Under the pieces are notes generated by a model. That model saw nothing but the letters and a program-made list of their open reading frames with translations, did not search any database and was not told where the DNA came from. Shown here piece after piece: positions 8,701 to 16,434 of a stretch of 64,000 bases of DNA (positions are counted from its first letter, which is position 1; each line of letters begins with the position of its first letter). The DNA is from JBBQYA01 sp031412335. Its GTDB lineage: Bacteria > Bacteroidota > Bacteroidia > Sphingobacteriales > Sphingobacteriaceae. The stretch lies in NCBI GenBank assembly GCA_031412335.1, contig JANOCT010000035.1, forward strand, positions 1 to 64,000, given 5' to 3'. Both the position numbers and the translations under genes were made by a program.

Positions 8701-8867
8701 TTAAGCGCAACATTTATAACTTCAACTAAATATTGAGATAATATTCTTGCCGCTTCAATCTTATCAATTTCCGTTTTCTTAATATAAAACTTATCTCTAT
8801 CCAATTCATTTATTTTGGATAAAATAATTTTATTAATTAGTTGTTCATAAAGTCCGATTTGTTGCAT
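5727..8867 (-). CDS. PLD nuclease-like / superfamily 2 helicase / DUF3427 protein
   Basis: About 1046 residues using ATG 8867; an upstream TTG at 8906 would add 13. Domain order: N-terminal helical region; phospholipase D-like domain with HAK (His223, Lys225) and GSSN (241-244); DEAD/DEAH-type helicase with Walker A ATGTGKT (348-354), DEVH (442-445), TATP (468-471) and QQLGRGLR (643-650); C-terminal DUF3427. One HxK motif is seen, so a full nuclease site would need a dimer. Proteins of this layout are widespread and often sit in defence or mobile regions, but their role is not settled. It converges on the Eco47II-like gene, so the two are not one operon; mutual antisense effects are possible. 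Confidence 0.88.
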   Translation of the reverse strand: MQQIGLYEQLINKIILSKINELDRDKFYIKKTEIDKIEAARILSQYLVEVINVALNLISGDDSVEKQIELSNKIISLIRTELNDEEFDYDLIATEAKILSAVFSKVDARFSNFEQYLKEITPYTRLSHSELFTGNNAGITLESEIKKEILSSDKINFLVSFIKWTGIRIFEKELLEFTERGGLLKVITTSYMGATDLKAVEYLSGLKNAEIKVSYNTDNERLHAKAYLFLRNTGFHTGYIGSSNISRSALTNGLEWNIKVTTKEIGHVIDKFQKTFDTYWEDNEFQLFNKSIDSDKLRIALKKERSSNKNSSSTYFDIKPFPFQEEILEKLEVERIVHNRNRNLIVAATGTGKTVISAFDFKRYKQKKSNAKLLFIAHRKEILQQAQATFQGILRDNNFGELWVDGIEPENYDCVFASVQTLNNKIKSLSLSENFYDFIIVDEVHHISAASYRPVLNRFKPEIILGLTATPERMDSADILQDFCNNIAAEIRLPEALNRKLLCPFQYFGITDNIDLTSITWQNGRYSPSELTNIYTENDRRTGDIINNLSKYLSDINQVRALCFCVTQYHAQYMAEKFTLAGLKADYLVSSTNHLREELRMKFSKMEINYLFVVDIFNEGIDIPSIDTVLFLRPTESLTVFLQQLGRGLRLADDKECLTVLDFVGNSRPEYDYEGKFRALVGKTITSIQKEIEDDFPHLPLGCSIVLEKKAKGFILDNVRSATLLNKNQLIIKIRNYKHQTSLPLTLKNFSNFYNFPLELIYKKGNWKRLCVLADQFPDYSTINENEIHRTIQKKWLSCKSNSYFQFILNLAKNGFQFNFDKLNQIEKSMCLMLYYDVWQKTNVFESLEDGIKAIGKNKILINEIIEVLELLIDKIDFMESEIKLPYNQPLKLHSRYTRDQILAAFGFHTFEKKSEIREGIALSVEKNTELLFITLNKSEKDFSPTTLYEDFAISDKIFHWQTQNSISPKKGKGLAYLNHKQEKKKILLFVREKNEGEYGNTMSSVFLGEANLIEHYGSKPMSIKWELNEPLPPYLWNVSAKMAIG

Positions 8868-8953
8868 CTGATTGTTTTGTATTATGGAAATTATACTTTT
8901 CAACAATACACTATTTATCGAGGATAATTTAATTTTATTTAAAAAAAGTACAC

Positions 8954-9074
8954 CTTTCGACTTGCTTTATCTTGCGATAAGAAAAAAAGGTTTTATTTAT
9001 TTTTGCAGTTATGGAAATAACCCTTTTCAAAAATTCCTTTTTAAACAAAAAAAGCAAATCTTTCGACTTGCTTT
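8954..9074. repeat. Pair of 15-bp direct repeats beside the tRNA gene
   Basis: CTTTCGACTTGCTTT occurs at 8954-8968 and again at 9060-9074. The right copy is part of the terminator hairpin just past the tRNA 3' end. The left copy, also preceded by an A-run, lies between the tRNA and the helicase gene. This may be a duplicated terminator or a trace of recombination near the tRNA. Confidence 0.55.
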
Positions 9075-9077
9075 TTT
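9048..9077 (-). terminator. Terminator of the initiator tRNA gene
   Basis: A perfect 10-bp stem AAAAAAGCAA (9048-9057) / TTGCTTTTTT (9068-9077) with a 10-base loop lies 4 bases past the tRNA 3' end. Read on the minus strand it ends in a T-run. The stem is mostly A-T, so strength is uncertain. Confidence 0.6.
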
Positions 9078-9080
9078 CTC

Positions 9081-9156
<76 letters not shown>

Positions 9157-9165
9157 CTATTTTTA

Positions 9166-9196
9166 TTGGACTGCAAAGATATAATCTGTTTCTTTG
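9166..9196 (+). promoter_or_regulatory. Candidate era promoter
   Basis: A TTG at 9166-9168, a 20-base spacer, and TTTCTTTG at 9189-9196 resemble the Bacteroidota -33/-7 pair, with one mismatch in the -7 box (T for A). Transcription would begin about 15-20 bases before the era ATG at 9221. Confidence 0.4.
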
Positions 9197-9205
9197 CATT
9201 CCAAA
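9174..9205 (-). promoter_or_regulatory. Promoter of the initiator tRNA
   Basis: On the minus strand TTTG (9205-9202), a 20-base spacer and TATCTTTG (9181-9174) match the Bacteroidota promoter consensus TTTG / TAnnTTTG. The expected start falls about ten bases before the tRNA 5' end at 9156. It interleaves with the proposed era promoter on the other strand. Confidence 0.65.
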
Positions 9206-9220
9206 TTAAAATTTAATAAA

Positions 9221-10096
9221 ATGCACAAGGCTGGATATGTATGTTTGATAGGCAAGCCTAACGTTGGTAAATCGACGTTAATGAATGCTCTTGTTGGCGA
9301 AAAGATGTCAATAATCACTCCTAAGGCACAAACTACTCGCCACCGTATTTTAGGAATTGTGAATGATGAGCATACCCAAATTGTATTTTCTGACACTCCT
9401 GGAATTATAAAACCTGCTTATGGTTTGCATAATTCGATGATGAGTATGGTAAATTCTTCCTTAATTGATGCAGATGTTATCGTTTGGGTGACGGATATTA
9501 ATGAAAAACAAGACGAATCGGATGTTTTTGAAAAATTAAAAAATGCTGAAGCACCCGTTTTGCTTATCATCAATAAAGTGGATGCGAGTAATGAAGAACT
9601 TGTGGATGAAAAAATGAAATATTGGCAAATTGAAATGCCTAGTGCTACTATTATTCCAGCTTCTGCATTAAAAGATTTCAATGTTCAATCTATTTTTCAA
9701 AAAATTGTAGATCTTTTACCAGAACACCCACCATATTTCGATAAAGATGAATTAACAGATCGTACTGAACGGTTTTTTGTTTCTGAAATCATTCGCGAGA
9801 AAATATTCTTTTATTACACCAAAGAAATACCTTATAGTACCGAAGTAATTGTAACTTCTTTTAAAGATCAAGGCAAAATAGTGCATATTCAAGCAGAAAT
9901 AATTGTTGAGCGTGAATCTCAAAAAGGAATTATGATCGGAACTGCTGGAGCCATGCTTAAGAAAGTAGGAACAAAAGCAAGAGCAGATATTGAAGAGTTT
10001 TTAAGTAAAAAAGTCTTTTTAGAAATGTTTGTTAAAGTAATTCCAGATTGGAGAAATAAAAGTAGATACCTGAAATCGTTTGGGTATGAGCATTGA
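9221..10096 (+). CDS. era: GTPase Era, ribosome assembly factor
   Basis: 291 residues from ATG 9221 (an in-frame TTG at 9194 is less likely because it overlaps the promoter). GTPase motifs: GKPNVGKS (11-18), KAQTTR (35-40), DTPG (58-61), NKVD (118-121). The C-terminal KH RNA-binding domain carries GTAGAMLKKVGTKARADIEE and ends in PDWRNKSRYLKSFGY. Era binds near the 3' end of 16S rRNA and helps 30S subunit maturation, acting in the cytoplasm and at the membrane. The length matches the family, and the partner ribosome GTPase Der follows 185 bases downstream on the same strand. Confidence 0.97.
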   Translation: MHKAGYVCLIGKPNVGKSTLMNALVGEKMSIITPKAQTTRHRILGIVNDEHTQIVFSDTPGIIKPAYGLHNSMMSMVNSSLIDADVIVWVTDINEKQDESDVFEKLKNAEAPVLLIINKVDASNEELVDEKMKYWQIEMPSATIIPASALKDFNVQSIFQKIVDLLPEHPPYFDKDELTDRTERFFVSEIIREKIFFYYTKEIPYSTEVIVTSFKDQGKIVHIQAEIIVERESQKGIMIGTAGAMLKKVGTKARADIEEFLSKKVFLEMFVKVIPDWRNKSRYLKSFGYEH

Positions 10097-10178
10097 TAAT
10101 AATGTTCCAGAGAAGAAAATATAGAGATCGATTTTTATTGTTTAATTAAATTAAGAACAAATTTATCATCGAAGGAAG

Positions 10179-10206
10179 GCTTAGGGATAGCAGCCACATC
10201 TTGTCA
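10179..10206 (+). repeat. Degenerate copy of an intergenic repeat
   Basis: GCTTAGGGATAGCAGCCACA and the bases just after it (10179-10206) match part of the larger element at 12200-12318, whose minus strand reads GCTTAGGGATTGAAGCGGCA at the same place. The remaining era-der gap (10097-10281) shows no gene and no clear promoter. Confidence 0.45.
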
Positions 10207-10281
10207 AAAATGAAGAATCAAATCATTTTTTTCAATTAAAAATAAATAAAACGAATACCAAGTACATAATAAATACCAATC

Positions 10282-11586
10282 ATGAGTAATATAGTAGCAA
10301 TTGTTGGACGGCCAAATGTGGGCAAATCAACCTTATTTAATCGCCTTACCGAAAGCAGAAAAGCAATTGTTGACGACGAAAGTGGAGTAACGCGTGACCG
10401 ACATTATGGTGTAGCCGAGTGGATTGGCAGAACCTATACGTTAGTAGATACAGGCGGATATGTGGCAAATTCTGCCGATGTATTCGAAGCTGCAATTCGG
10501 GAGCAGGTAGAAATTGCCATAGAAGAAGCATCTATTCTGATCTTTATTGTAGATGTAACTACAGGAATTACAGATTTGGATGATCAAATTGCTTCTATAC
10601 TTAGAAAATCTAAAAAAACAGTTTTTGTAGTTGCCAATAAAGTCGACAATAATAAATTGCTGGGAGATACTAGCGAGTTTTACCGGTTTGGTTTAGGCGA
10701 AGTCTATCCATTATCATCTATGACGGGAAGCGGAAGTGGTGAATTGCTAGATGCTATGGTCGAAAAATTTGAACCAGACCCAATTGATGATGGGATTGAA
10801 TTACCGAAATATGCTATCCTCGGGAGGCCAAATGTTGGAAAATCGTCTTTGATTAATGCTTTGATAGGCCAGGAACGAAACATTGTTACTCCAATCGCTG
10901 GAACCACCCGTGATTCTATCCACATAGAATATAAGCAATATGGTCATGAATTTGAACTAATAGATACTGCTGGGCTTCGAAAAAAATCGAAAGTGAGCGA
11001 AAATCTAGAGTTTTATTCGGTAATGAGAACCATTAAAGCTTTAGAAATGGCCGATGTATGTTTGTTGATGGTGGATGCTACAATCGGAATGGATTCACAG
11101 GATATCAATATTTTTTCGTTAGCGGCAAGAAACCGAAAAGGGATTGTCATTTTAGTGAACAAATGGGATTTGATAGAAAAAGACCATAAAAGCACATTGA
11201 GTTTTGAAAAAGCAATAAAGGAGAAATTAGCTCCATTTACCGATGTTCCAATCCTATTTATTTCTGCCTTAACCAAACAAAGGATTTTTAAGGCCATAGA
11301 AACTGCCAATGAAGTGTTCAAAAACAGATCGAAAAAGGTACCAACTTCAAAAATAAATGATGTGATGTTGCCTATAATTGAACAAAATGAACCGCCATCG
11401 GTAAAAGGAAAGTACATAAAAATAAAATATGTAACTCAATTGCCTGGCGTTTCGCCAACGTTTGCTTTTTTCTGTAATCTGCCTCAGTACATCAAAGAGC
11501 CATATAAACGCTTCCTTGAAAACAAGTTAAGAGAGAATTTTGATTTTTCAGGCGTTCCGATTATCATATTCTTCAGACAAAAATAG
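10282..11586 (+). CDS. der: GTPase Der (EngA), ribosome assembly factor
   Basis: 434 residues with two tandem GTPase domains, the defining feature of Der/EngA. Domain 1: GRPNVGKS (9-16), DTGG (56-59), NKVD (119-122). Domain 2: GRPNVGKS (181-188), DTAG, NKWD. A C-terminal KH-like domain begins at about residue 350 and ends FSGVPIIIFFRQK. Der is essential for 50S subunit assembly. It is co-oriented with era but has a separate start after a 185-base gap. All nucleotide-binding motifs are intact. Confidence 0.97.
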   Translation: MSNIVAIVGRPNVGKSTLFNRLTESRKAIVDDESGVTRDRHYGVAEWIGRTYTLVDTGGYVANSADVFEAAIREQVEIAIEEASILIFIVDVTTGITDLDDQIASILRKSKKTVFVVANKVDNNKLLGDTSEFYRFGLGEVYPLSSMTGSGSGELLDAMVEKFEPDPIDDGIELPKYAILGRPNVGKSSLINALIGQERNIVTPIAGTTRDSIHIEYKQYGHEFELIDTAGLRKKSKVSENLEFYSVMRTIKALEMADVCLLMVDATIGMDSQDINIFSLAARNRKGIVILVNKWDLIEKDHKSTLSFEKAIKEKLAPFTDVPILFISALTKQRIFKAIETANEVFKNRSKKVPTSKINDVMLPIIEQNEPPSVKGKYIKIKYVTQLPGVSPTFAFFCNLPQYIKEPYKRFLENKLRENFDFSGVPIIIFFRQK

Positions 11587-11635
11587 TCCTTGAAAATTAT
11601 TTTAAAATAAATTTATAAATAATGCAAAAAAAATC

Positions 11636-11643
11636 TACCTTTG
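11636..11643 (+). promoter_or_regulatory. -7 box for the small lipoprotein gene
   Basis: TACCTTTG matches TAnnTTTG exactly and lies 29 bases before the ATG at 11673. No clear -33 TTTG is seen. With the strong terminator at 11915-11951 it defines a short single-gene transcript. Confidence 0.55.
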
Positions 11644-11672
11644 CAACGTTTTAAACTTTATTATAGAAAAAA

Positions 11673-11888
11673 ATGAAAAAAGTACTTGTATTGCTATTAT
11701 CTGTTGGAATTTTTGCATTTGTAGCTTGTGGCGAATCTGCTGAAAAGAAAGCTGCTCGTGAAAAAGCTGTTGCTGACTCTATCATGGCTGCTGCTCAGGC
11801 TGACTCAATTGCAAATGCTGCAATGATGGTTGACTCTGCTGCTGCAATGGTTGACTCTGCTGCTGCAATGGTTGATTCTGCAAAGTAA
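11673..11888 (+). CDS. Small Ala-rich lipoprotein with repeats
   Basis: 71 residues. The signal sequence ends in the lipobox FVAC with Cys19 as the lipidation site. The mature part is charged (AEKKAAREKAVADS) and then consists of heptad-like repeats AMVDSAA, encoded by nearly identical 21-base units at about 11821-11885. Ala at regular spacing suggests a helical or coiled-coil filament, somewhat like a miniature Lpp, but no homologue is recognised. It stands alone between its own -7 box and a strong terminator, so it may be an abundant small envelope protein. Confidence 0.8.
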   Translation: MKKVLVLLLSVGIFAFVACGESAEKKAAREKAVADSIMAAAQADSIANAAMMVDSAAAMVDSAAAMVDSAK

Positions 11889-11914
11889 TCATCCTCCACA
11901 GCTCGTAAAGAGAT

Positions 11915-11951
11915 AAAATCCTGTTTTCAATTGAACTCAGGATTTTTTTTT
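11915..11951 (+). terminator. Strong intrinsic terminator after the small lipoprotein
   Basis: AAAATCCTG (11915-11923) pairs perfectly with CAGGATTTT (11938-11946) around a 14-base loop and runs into nine T residues, 27 bases past the stop codon. Confidence 0.85.
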
Positions 11952-12199
11952 GCCTTTATTTTCCTTTATTAATGCAAACATTTAAATCGGTTTGACATTT
12001 TGAACTTTTCTTTTAGGATAGATTGTCTTATTTGATTTTGATTATCAAATACCTATTATAATTTAAGATCCTAAAACTTTTAAAAATAATCACACAAATA
12101 TATTTTGAAGGTTTGAAAAGTTTTTTGCTTTTTAACTTTTATGATCGGTTTTACTTTATTATCAAATTTTTTAACTGATTGATAAAAAATATTTTATGG

Positions 12200-12318
12200 G
12201 CTTCCCCCCAAATAAAAAAAATTTGGGGGTCGGGCTTTCAGCTTTATCTTTTTTGCGTAGATATTAGCGAAAATTGTGAGTTATACCCGCAAAAAAGGAT
12301 GCCGCTTCAATCCCTAAG
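12200..12318 (-). repeat. Structured intergenic repeat element
   Basis: Within a 664-base gene-free gap (11889-12552) lies a block richer in G+C than its surroundings. It has two stems: CCCCCAAAT (12205-12213) / ATTTGGGGG (12221-12229), and ATCTTTTTTGCG (12246-12257) / CGCAAAAAAGGAT (12288-12300, one bulge). The minus-strand end reads GCTTAGGGATTGAAGCGGCA. A degenerate copy of that end is at 10179-10206. From memory, elements with this GGGATTGAAGCGGCATCC ... AAAGCCCGACCC pattern recur in Bacteroidota genomes. The rest of the gap (11952-12199 and 12319-12552) shows nothing I can name. Confidence 0.55.
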
Positions 12319-12552
12319 CTAAGCCAAAATAGGTCAATGTACTTTTCAAATCAAATTTTAAATTTTGGGTGTAAAGTCTAAAAGTATTTTGGATTAATAA
12401 AAACCCAAAAAAAATACAACGATAATTCTATTTTGTCCTAGCAAATTAAATAATAGAAAAATTTGAAATAGATGAGGTAAGACTATTTGTGTTTGTAAAG
12501 CTCTTTAATTTAAAAATTTTGGCAAAAATGTATTTTAAGTGAAATCGGAATT

Positions 12553-14133
12553 CTATAGCAAGGCTTTTGTCATTACTGGATCAGTTTCTTGCAAAATCTT
12601 ATAAAAGCCTTCATCTTTAAATAACTGTCTGGCAATTAAAGCTTTCAGTTGATTTTTAATGGTTACTAAAGCCGGTTTTAATCCGGATGATGAAATTTTA
12701 ACTTCTCTTTTCTTAACATAGGTCATAAAATCAACCATATCTTTTTCTGATAAGGTAAACTTTTGCTTAAAATCTTTAATGTTTTTATAAACGGAAAGTC
12801 GATCACGAGAGCGATCGGTAAACTCATACGCATATTCATTAATAATGCCTCTTGCTGAAACTTCACCAAAAAATCCAGTAAAGCCATTGGTATCCAATGC
12901 AACAAAAATATCAGGCATAATACCACCTCCTCCATAAACAATTTTACCACCTGGGGTAGTAAATTTTAATGAATCATTAAAACTAACTGAATCCGCTGAA
13001 AGTAATTGCCCATTTTTAAATCGATCATTTAAATCTTCATTGTATGATTGAATGCCTTTATCATACGATTTCTGAATAGAGCGGCCAGTAGGTGTATAAT
13101 ATCTGGCAATTGTTAATCGTAATGCCGAACCATCTTTCAGCAATGTTTGATCTTGAACTAAACCCTTACCAAATGATCGTCTTCCGATAATAGTAGCACG
13201 ATCTAAGTCTTGAACTGCACCAGCAACAATTTCACTTGCCGATGCTGAACCTTCGTCAATTAAAATTATCAATTCACCATTTTCAAACAGTCCGGCATCG
13301 GTTGCACGGTACTCTTGCCGAGGTTGTTTTCTGCCTTGCGTGTAAACAATCAATTTTTTATCACCTAAAAATTGATCAGCAACTCCAATGGCAGCATTTA
13401 AATATCCGCCACCGTTTCCCCTCAAATCTAACACAAGCTCGGTCATTCCTTTTGATTTTAATTGCACTAAAGCATCTGTAAACTCCTCTTCAGTAGTTGC
13501 CGAAAATTTCGTCAATTTTATATAGCCTTTTTTATCATTCAACATATAAGCAACATCAATACTATTCAACGGAATTTTTCCTCGAGTGATTTGATAATCT
13601 CTTGCTTTTTGTCCGGCTCTTATAATAGTAACAGTTACTTTGGTTCCACCTTCTCCTCTCAATTTATCAACTACATCCGAATTTTTGATTTTAATACCCG
13701 CTACTTTCTGTCCGTTTATTTTACATATCTTATCACCAGCTCTAATTCCAATTGCTTCAGATGGACCGCCACTTATAGCAGAAACAACGAGAATAGTATC
13801 ATTAAGAATATGAAATTCAACGCCAATGCCTTCAAAATTACCTTCCAATGATTCATTCATTGCTTTAAAGTCTTCTGCTGGTGCATAACTAGAATGTGGG
13901 TCCAATTCACTCAACAAATCATTGATGGCATCTTCCTGTATTTTGTTAACATCAACAGAATCAACATATTTATTATTAATTAAGCCTACAATTTCATTTA
14001 GTTTGTTGAATTTTTTAGCAAAAGAAAAAGTTCCGGAATTTCCAATACTCGGTGCAACTGTAAGTTTGGTACCAATGAAAAAGCCAATAAAAAGGGTTGT
14101 AATAAAAGCTCCAATGAGCAGAAATCTATTCAT
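12553..14133 (-). CDS. C-terminal processing protease, S41 family
   Basis: 526 residues with an N-terminal membrane anchor or uncleaved signal (LLIGAFITTLFIGFFIG). A PDZ domain covers about residues 95-180, then the S41 protease core: LDLRGNGGGYLNAAIG (235-250), nucleophile Ser298 in GSASASE, and general base Lys323 in RSFGKGLVQ. The 25-residue Ser-Lys spacing equals that of E. coli Tsp (Ser430/Lys455). It should act in the periplasm, cutting non-polar C-termini of envelope proteins. It is transcribed divergently from murQ across a 175-base gap; no consensus promoter was found there. Close to CtpA-type enzymes; the specific paralogue is not resolved. Confidence 0.93.
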   Translation of the reverse strand: MNRFLLIGAFITTLFIGFFIGTKLTVAPSIGNSGTFSFAKKFNKLNEIVGLINNKYVDSVDVNKIQEDAINDLLSELDPHSSYAPAEDFKAMNESLEGNFEGIGVEFHILNDTILVVSAISGGPSEAIGIRAGDKICKINGQKVAGIKIKNSDVVDKLRGEGGTKVTVTIIRAGQKARDYQITRGKIPLNSIDVAYMLNDKKGYIKLTKFSATTEEEFTDALVQLKSKGMTELVLDLRGNGGGYLNAAIGVADQFLGDKKLIVYTQGRKQPRQEYRATDAGLFENGELIILIDEGSASASEIVAGAVQDLDRATIIGRRSFGKGLVQDQTLLKDGSALRLTIARYYTPTGRSIQKSYDKGIQSYNEDLNDRFKNGQLLSADSVSFNDSLKFTTPGGKIVYGGGGIMPDIFVALDTNGFTGFFGEVSARGIINEYAYEFTDRSRDRLSVYKNIKDFKQKFTLSEKDMVDFMTYVKKREVKISSSGLKPALVTIKNQLKALIARQLFKDEGFYKILQETDPVMTKALL

Positions 14134-14308
14134 GAATTAGGTTTAATTTTGCTTAACGCTAAAAGAATTTTTTTATTAGATTCAGATGGCCGAAAATAGG
14201 ATATAAAATATGAAAGTATACGTAAAGAATTGGATGCAGATAAAATGTAATTCCTTTGAAAACGATTTTTGCACCTATAGAGTTTTAAAAATAAAATAAA
14301 TAATAAAT

Positions 14309-15112
14309 ATGGATAAAAGGACAACCGAACAGGATTCAGCTTATTCAAACTTAGAAAAAATGAGTACAGCCGAGTTGCTTTATTCAATTAATAAAGAAGA
14401 TGAAAGTGTTGCGTCAAGTGTGGGCAAAGAAATAAACGCGATTGGTTTACTTTGCGATGTGGTAGCTGAACGGATGAAATTAGGCGGGAGGCTTTTTTAC
14501 ATTGGAGCAGGAACTAGTGGTCGGTTAGGAATTGTAGATGCTTCTGAGTTACCTCCAACCTTCGGATTAGAATTTAATCGTGCCATTGGAATTATAGCAG
14601 GTGGCGATCAGGCAATTAGAAAGGCGGTAGAATTTGCAGAAGACGATACCGAACAATGCTGGAAAGATTTAATGTCATTTGCCATTACAAAAAGTGATTT
14701 TGTAATTGGAATTGCTGCATCTGGAAGCACACCGTATGTAATTGGAGGTTTGGAAAAATGCAAAAATGAAGGAATAAGCACCGGTTGTATTGTATGCAAC
14801 TCAGGTAGTAAGATTGCACAAATAGTTGATTACAAAATAGAAATAGTTACAGGGCCTGAATTTGTGACGGGTAGTACTAGAATGAAGGCAGGAACTGCAC
14901 AAAAAATGGTTTTAAACATGATTTCTACAACAGTAATGATTAAATTGGGAAAAATTAAAGGAAACAAAATGGTTGATATGCAACTTAGCAATAATAAATT
15001 AATTGCAAGAGGTGCAGGTATGTTGGTAAAAGAATTAAATATTTCAATAGAAGAAGCTGAAATACTTTTGGCCAAACATGGAAATGTGAGGGCTGTATTA
15101 GAAAATCAGTAA
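14309..15112 (+). CDS. murQ: N-acetylmuramic acid 6-phosphate etherase
   Basis: 267 residues of the SIS-domain MurQ family. Signature stretches are GRLFYIGAGTSGRLG (60-74), DASELPPTFG with the catalytic Glu80, IAASGSTPYV, and TGSTRMKAGTAQKM. The enzyme splits the lactyl ether of MurNAc 6-phosphate to give GlcNAc 6-phosphate and lactate during recycling of cell-wall sugars in the cytoplasm. It is slightly shorter than E. coli MurQ at the N-terminus but keeps the whole core. No MurNAc transporter or kinase is adjacent. The next gene starts 19 bases downstream and is probably co-transcribed. Confidence 0.95.
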   Translation: MDKRTTEQDSAYSNLEKMSTAELLYSINKEDESVASSVGKEINAIGLLCDVVAERMKLGGRLFYIGAGTSGRLGIVDASELPPTFGLEFNRAIGIIAGGDQAIRKAVEFAEDDTEQCWKDLMSFAITKSDFVIGIAASGSTPYVIGGLEKCKNEGISTGCIVCNSGSKIAQIVDYKIEIVTGPEFVTGSTRMKAGTAQKMVLNMISTTVMIKLGKIKGNKMVDMQLSNNKLIARGAGMLVKELNISIEEAEILLAKHGNVRAVLENQ

Positions 15113-15131
15113 TAAAATAAACGAATAGATT

Positions 15132-15698
15132 ATGCAGGATATAGAACCCTATTATTTATGGCGCGATGATTATATTGCCTCAGAAGATAAACAATCGCCA
15201 TTTTACAAACAAACCTATAGTGAGTTTAATTTTGAGAATAAAATTTACAACTATTACATTCACCCACAATGGGATGCTTTTGGCTCACCCACATTATATT
15301 TAAAAATAATTTTTACTGATTACGAAGCTGGCTACACCATTATCGAATTAATTGGTGAATGGAACGATTGCATTAATAACGATATCATGTTTCTGAAACG
15401 CGAAGTGCTAGAAGTTTTAATCGAATCTGGAATTACGCGGTTTATATTAATTGGTGAAAATATCTTGAATTTTCACGGATCAGATGATTGCTATTATGAA
15501 GAATGGTTTCAGGAAATCGAAGATGGATGGATAGTTGGAATCAATTTCAGAGAACATGTGCAAGAAGAATTTAAAACCACTAATCTTGATTACTACATAA
15601 ATTTCGGTGGCATGCTAGATGAGTTTAATTGGAGAAAATTAAAACCTGCTCAGCTATTTAATGCAGTGGAAAGTTTGGTAGTGAAGAGGTTGAATTAA
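15132..15698 (+). CDS. Conserved hypothetical protein downstream of murQ
   Basis: 188 residues, acidic and aromatic-rich, with no signal peptide or membrane segment, so probably cytoplasmic. I do not recognise a named domain. Visible blocks are YYIHPQWDAFGSPTLYLKI near residues 40-58, FILIGENILNFHGSDDCYYEEW around 110, and FNAVESLVVKRLN at the end. The pairing with murQ (19-base gap, same strand) suggests co-expression, but no function can be inferred. It ends 25 bases before the convergent end of phoU. Confidence 0.8.
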   Translation: MQDIEPYYLWRDDYIASEDKQSPFYKQTYSEFNFENKIYNYYIHPQWDAFGSPTLYLKIIFTDYEAGYTIIELIGEWNDCINNDIMFLKREVLEVLIESGITRFILIGENILNFHGSDDCYYEEWFQEIEDGWIVGINFREHVQEEFKTTNLDYYINFGGMLDEFNWRKLKPAQLFNAVESLVVKRLN

Positions 15699-15723
15699 GA
15701 TTAAAGAAAATTAAAAAACACTA

Positions 15724-16389
15724 CTACATTATTTTTTTTCCATGTTTAAGCACCTTAGCTTCTACATAAAAAATAACTTCTTCTGCAATGTTAGTAACGT
15801 GATCTCCTACTCTTTCAAGTTTTCTGATAATAGTTAAAACATATAATGCATCTAAAATATTATCAGATTTTTTTTGAATAAATTCTGCAATAATACCCGT
15901 TGAAGATTTATTTATTTCATTCAAAATACTATCCATTTCAAATATGGTTCTAGCTAATTTTGGATCATCAGAAATATAAGCAGTACATACATCTGTAATC
16001 ATTTGATTAACCGTTTCAAGCATTTCTAATAATCGGCAATTAACCAAAAGCTGATCGTCAAATTTTTGACTTGCCTGCAATACATATTGTGCAATACCTT
16101 CTGCATTATCGCCTATACGTTCAAAATTGTAATTAATTTTAATGGTAGAAAAAACGTAACGAAGGTCGTTGGCAACTGGATTGAAAAGTGCAATTATATT
16201 CTCGCAATCTTTATCAATTTTTAATTCAAATGCATTAACCCGCTTTTCATTAAATATAACTTCTCTTGCCAGATCTTTATCAAAATCAATTAGCGCAACT
16301 ACACTTTTGCTTATTTGACTTGAAACAAGCAATGCCATTTCTGTAACTTCTGTTTTGAGATGTTGAAGTTGGGTATCTATTTGTGACAT
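15724..16389 (-). CDS. phoU: Phosphate signalling regulator PhoU
   Basis: 221 residues, all-helical, made of two PhoU three-helix repeats. The metal-site motifs are present as E...R..D patterns: FERIGDNAEGIA in repeat 1 and LERVGDHVTNIAEEV in repeat 2. PhoU links the Pst transporter to the PhoR/PhoB two-component system and damps phosphate uptake when phosphate is plentiful. It is the last gene of the pstSCAB-phoU operon, 45 bases after pstB. No phoR or phoB gene lies in this window. Confidence 0.95.
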   Translation of the reverse strand: MSQIDTQLQHLKTEVTEMALLVSSQISKSVVALIDFDKDLAREVIFNEKRVNAFELKIDKDCENIIALFNPVANDLRYVFSTIKINYNFERIGDNAEGIAQYVLQASQKFDDQLLVNCRLLEMLETVNQMITDVCTAYISDDPKLARTIFEMDSILNEINKSSTGIIAEFIQKKSDNILDALYVLTIIRKLERVGDHVTNIAEEVIFYVEAKVLKHGKKIM

Positions 16390-16434
16390 GGTTGAATTAA
16401 AACTAAAAAACTTAAATTACTAAAAAAAATACAA

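Noticed and set aside
11597..11610. Palindrome TTATTTTAAAATAA after der
   Set aside because: Only A and T; expected by chance in this AT-rich sequence and not a convincing terminator.
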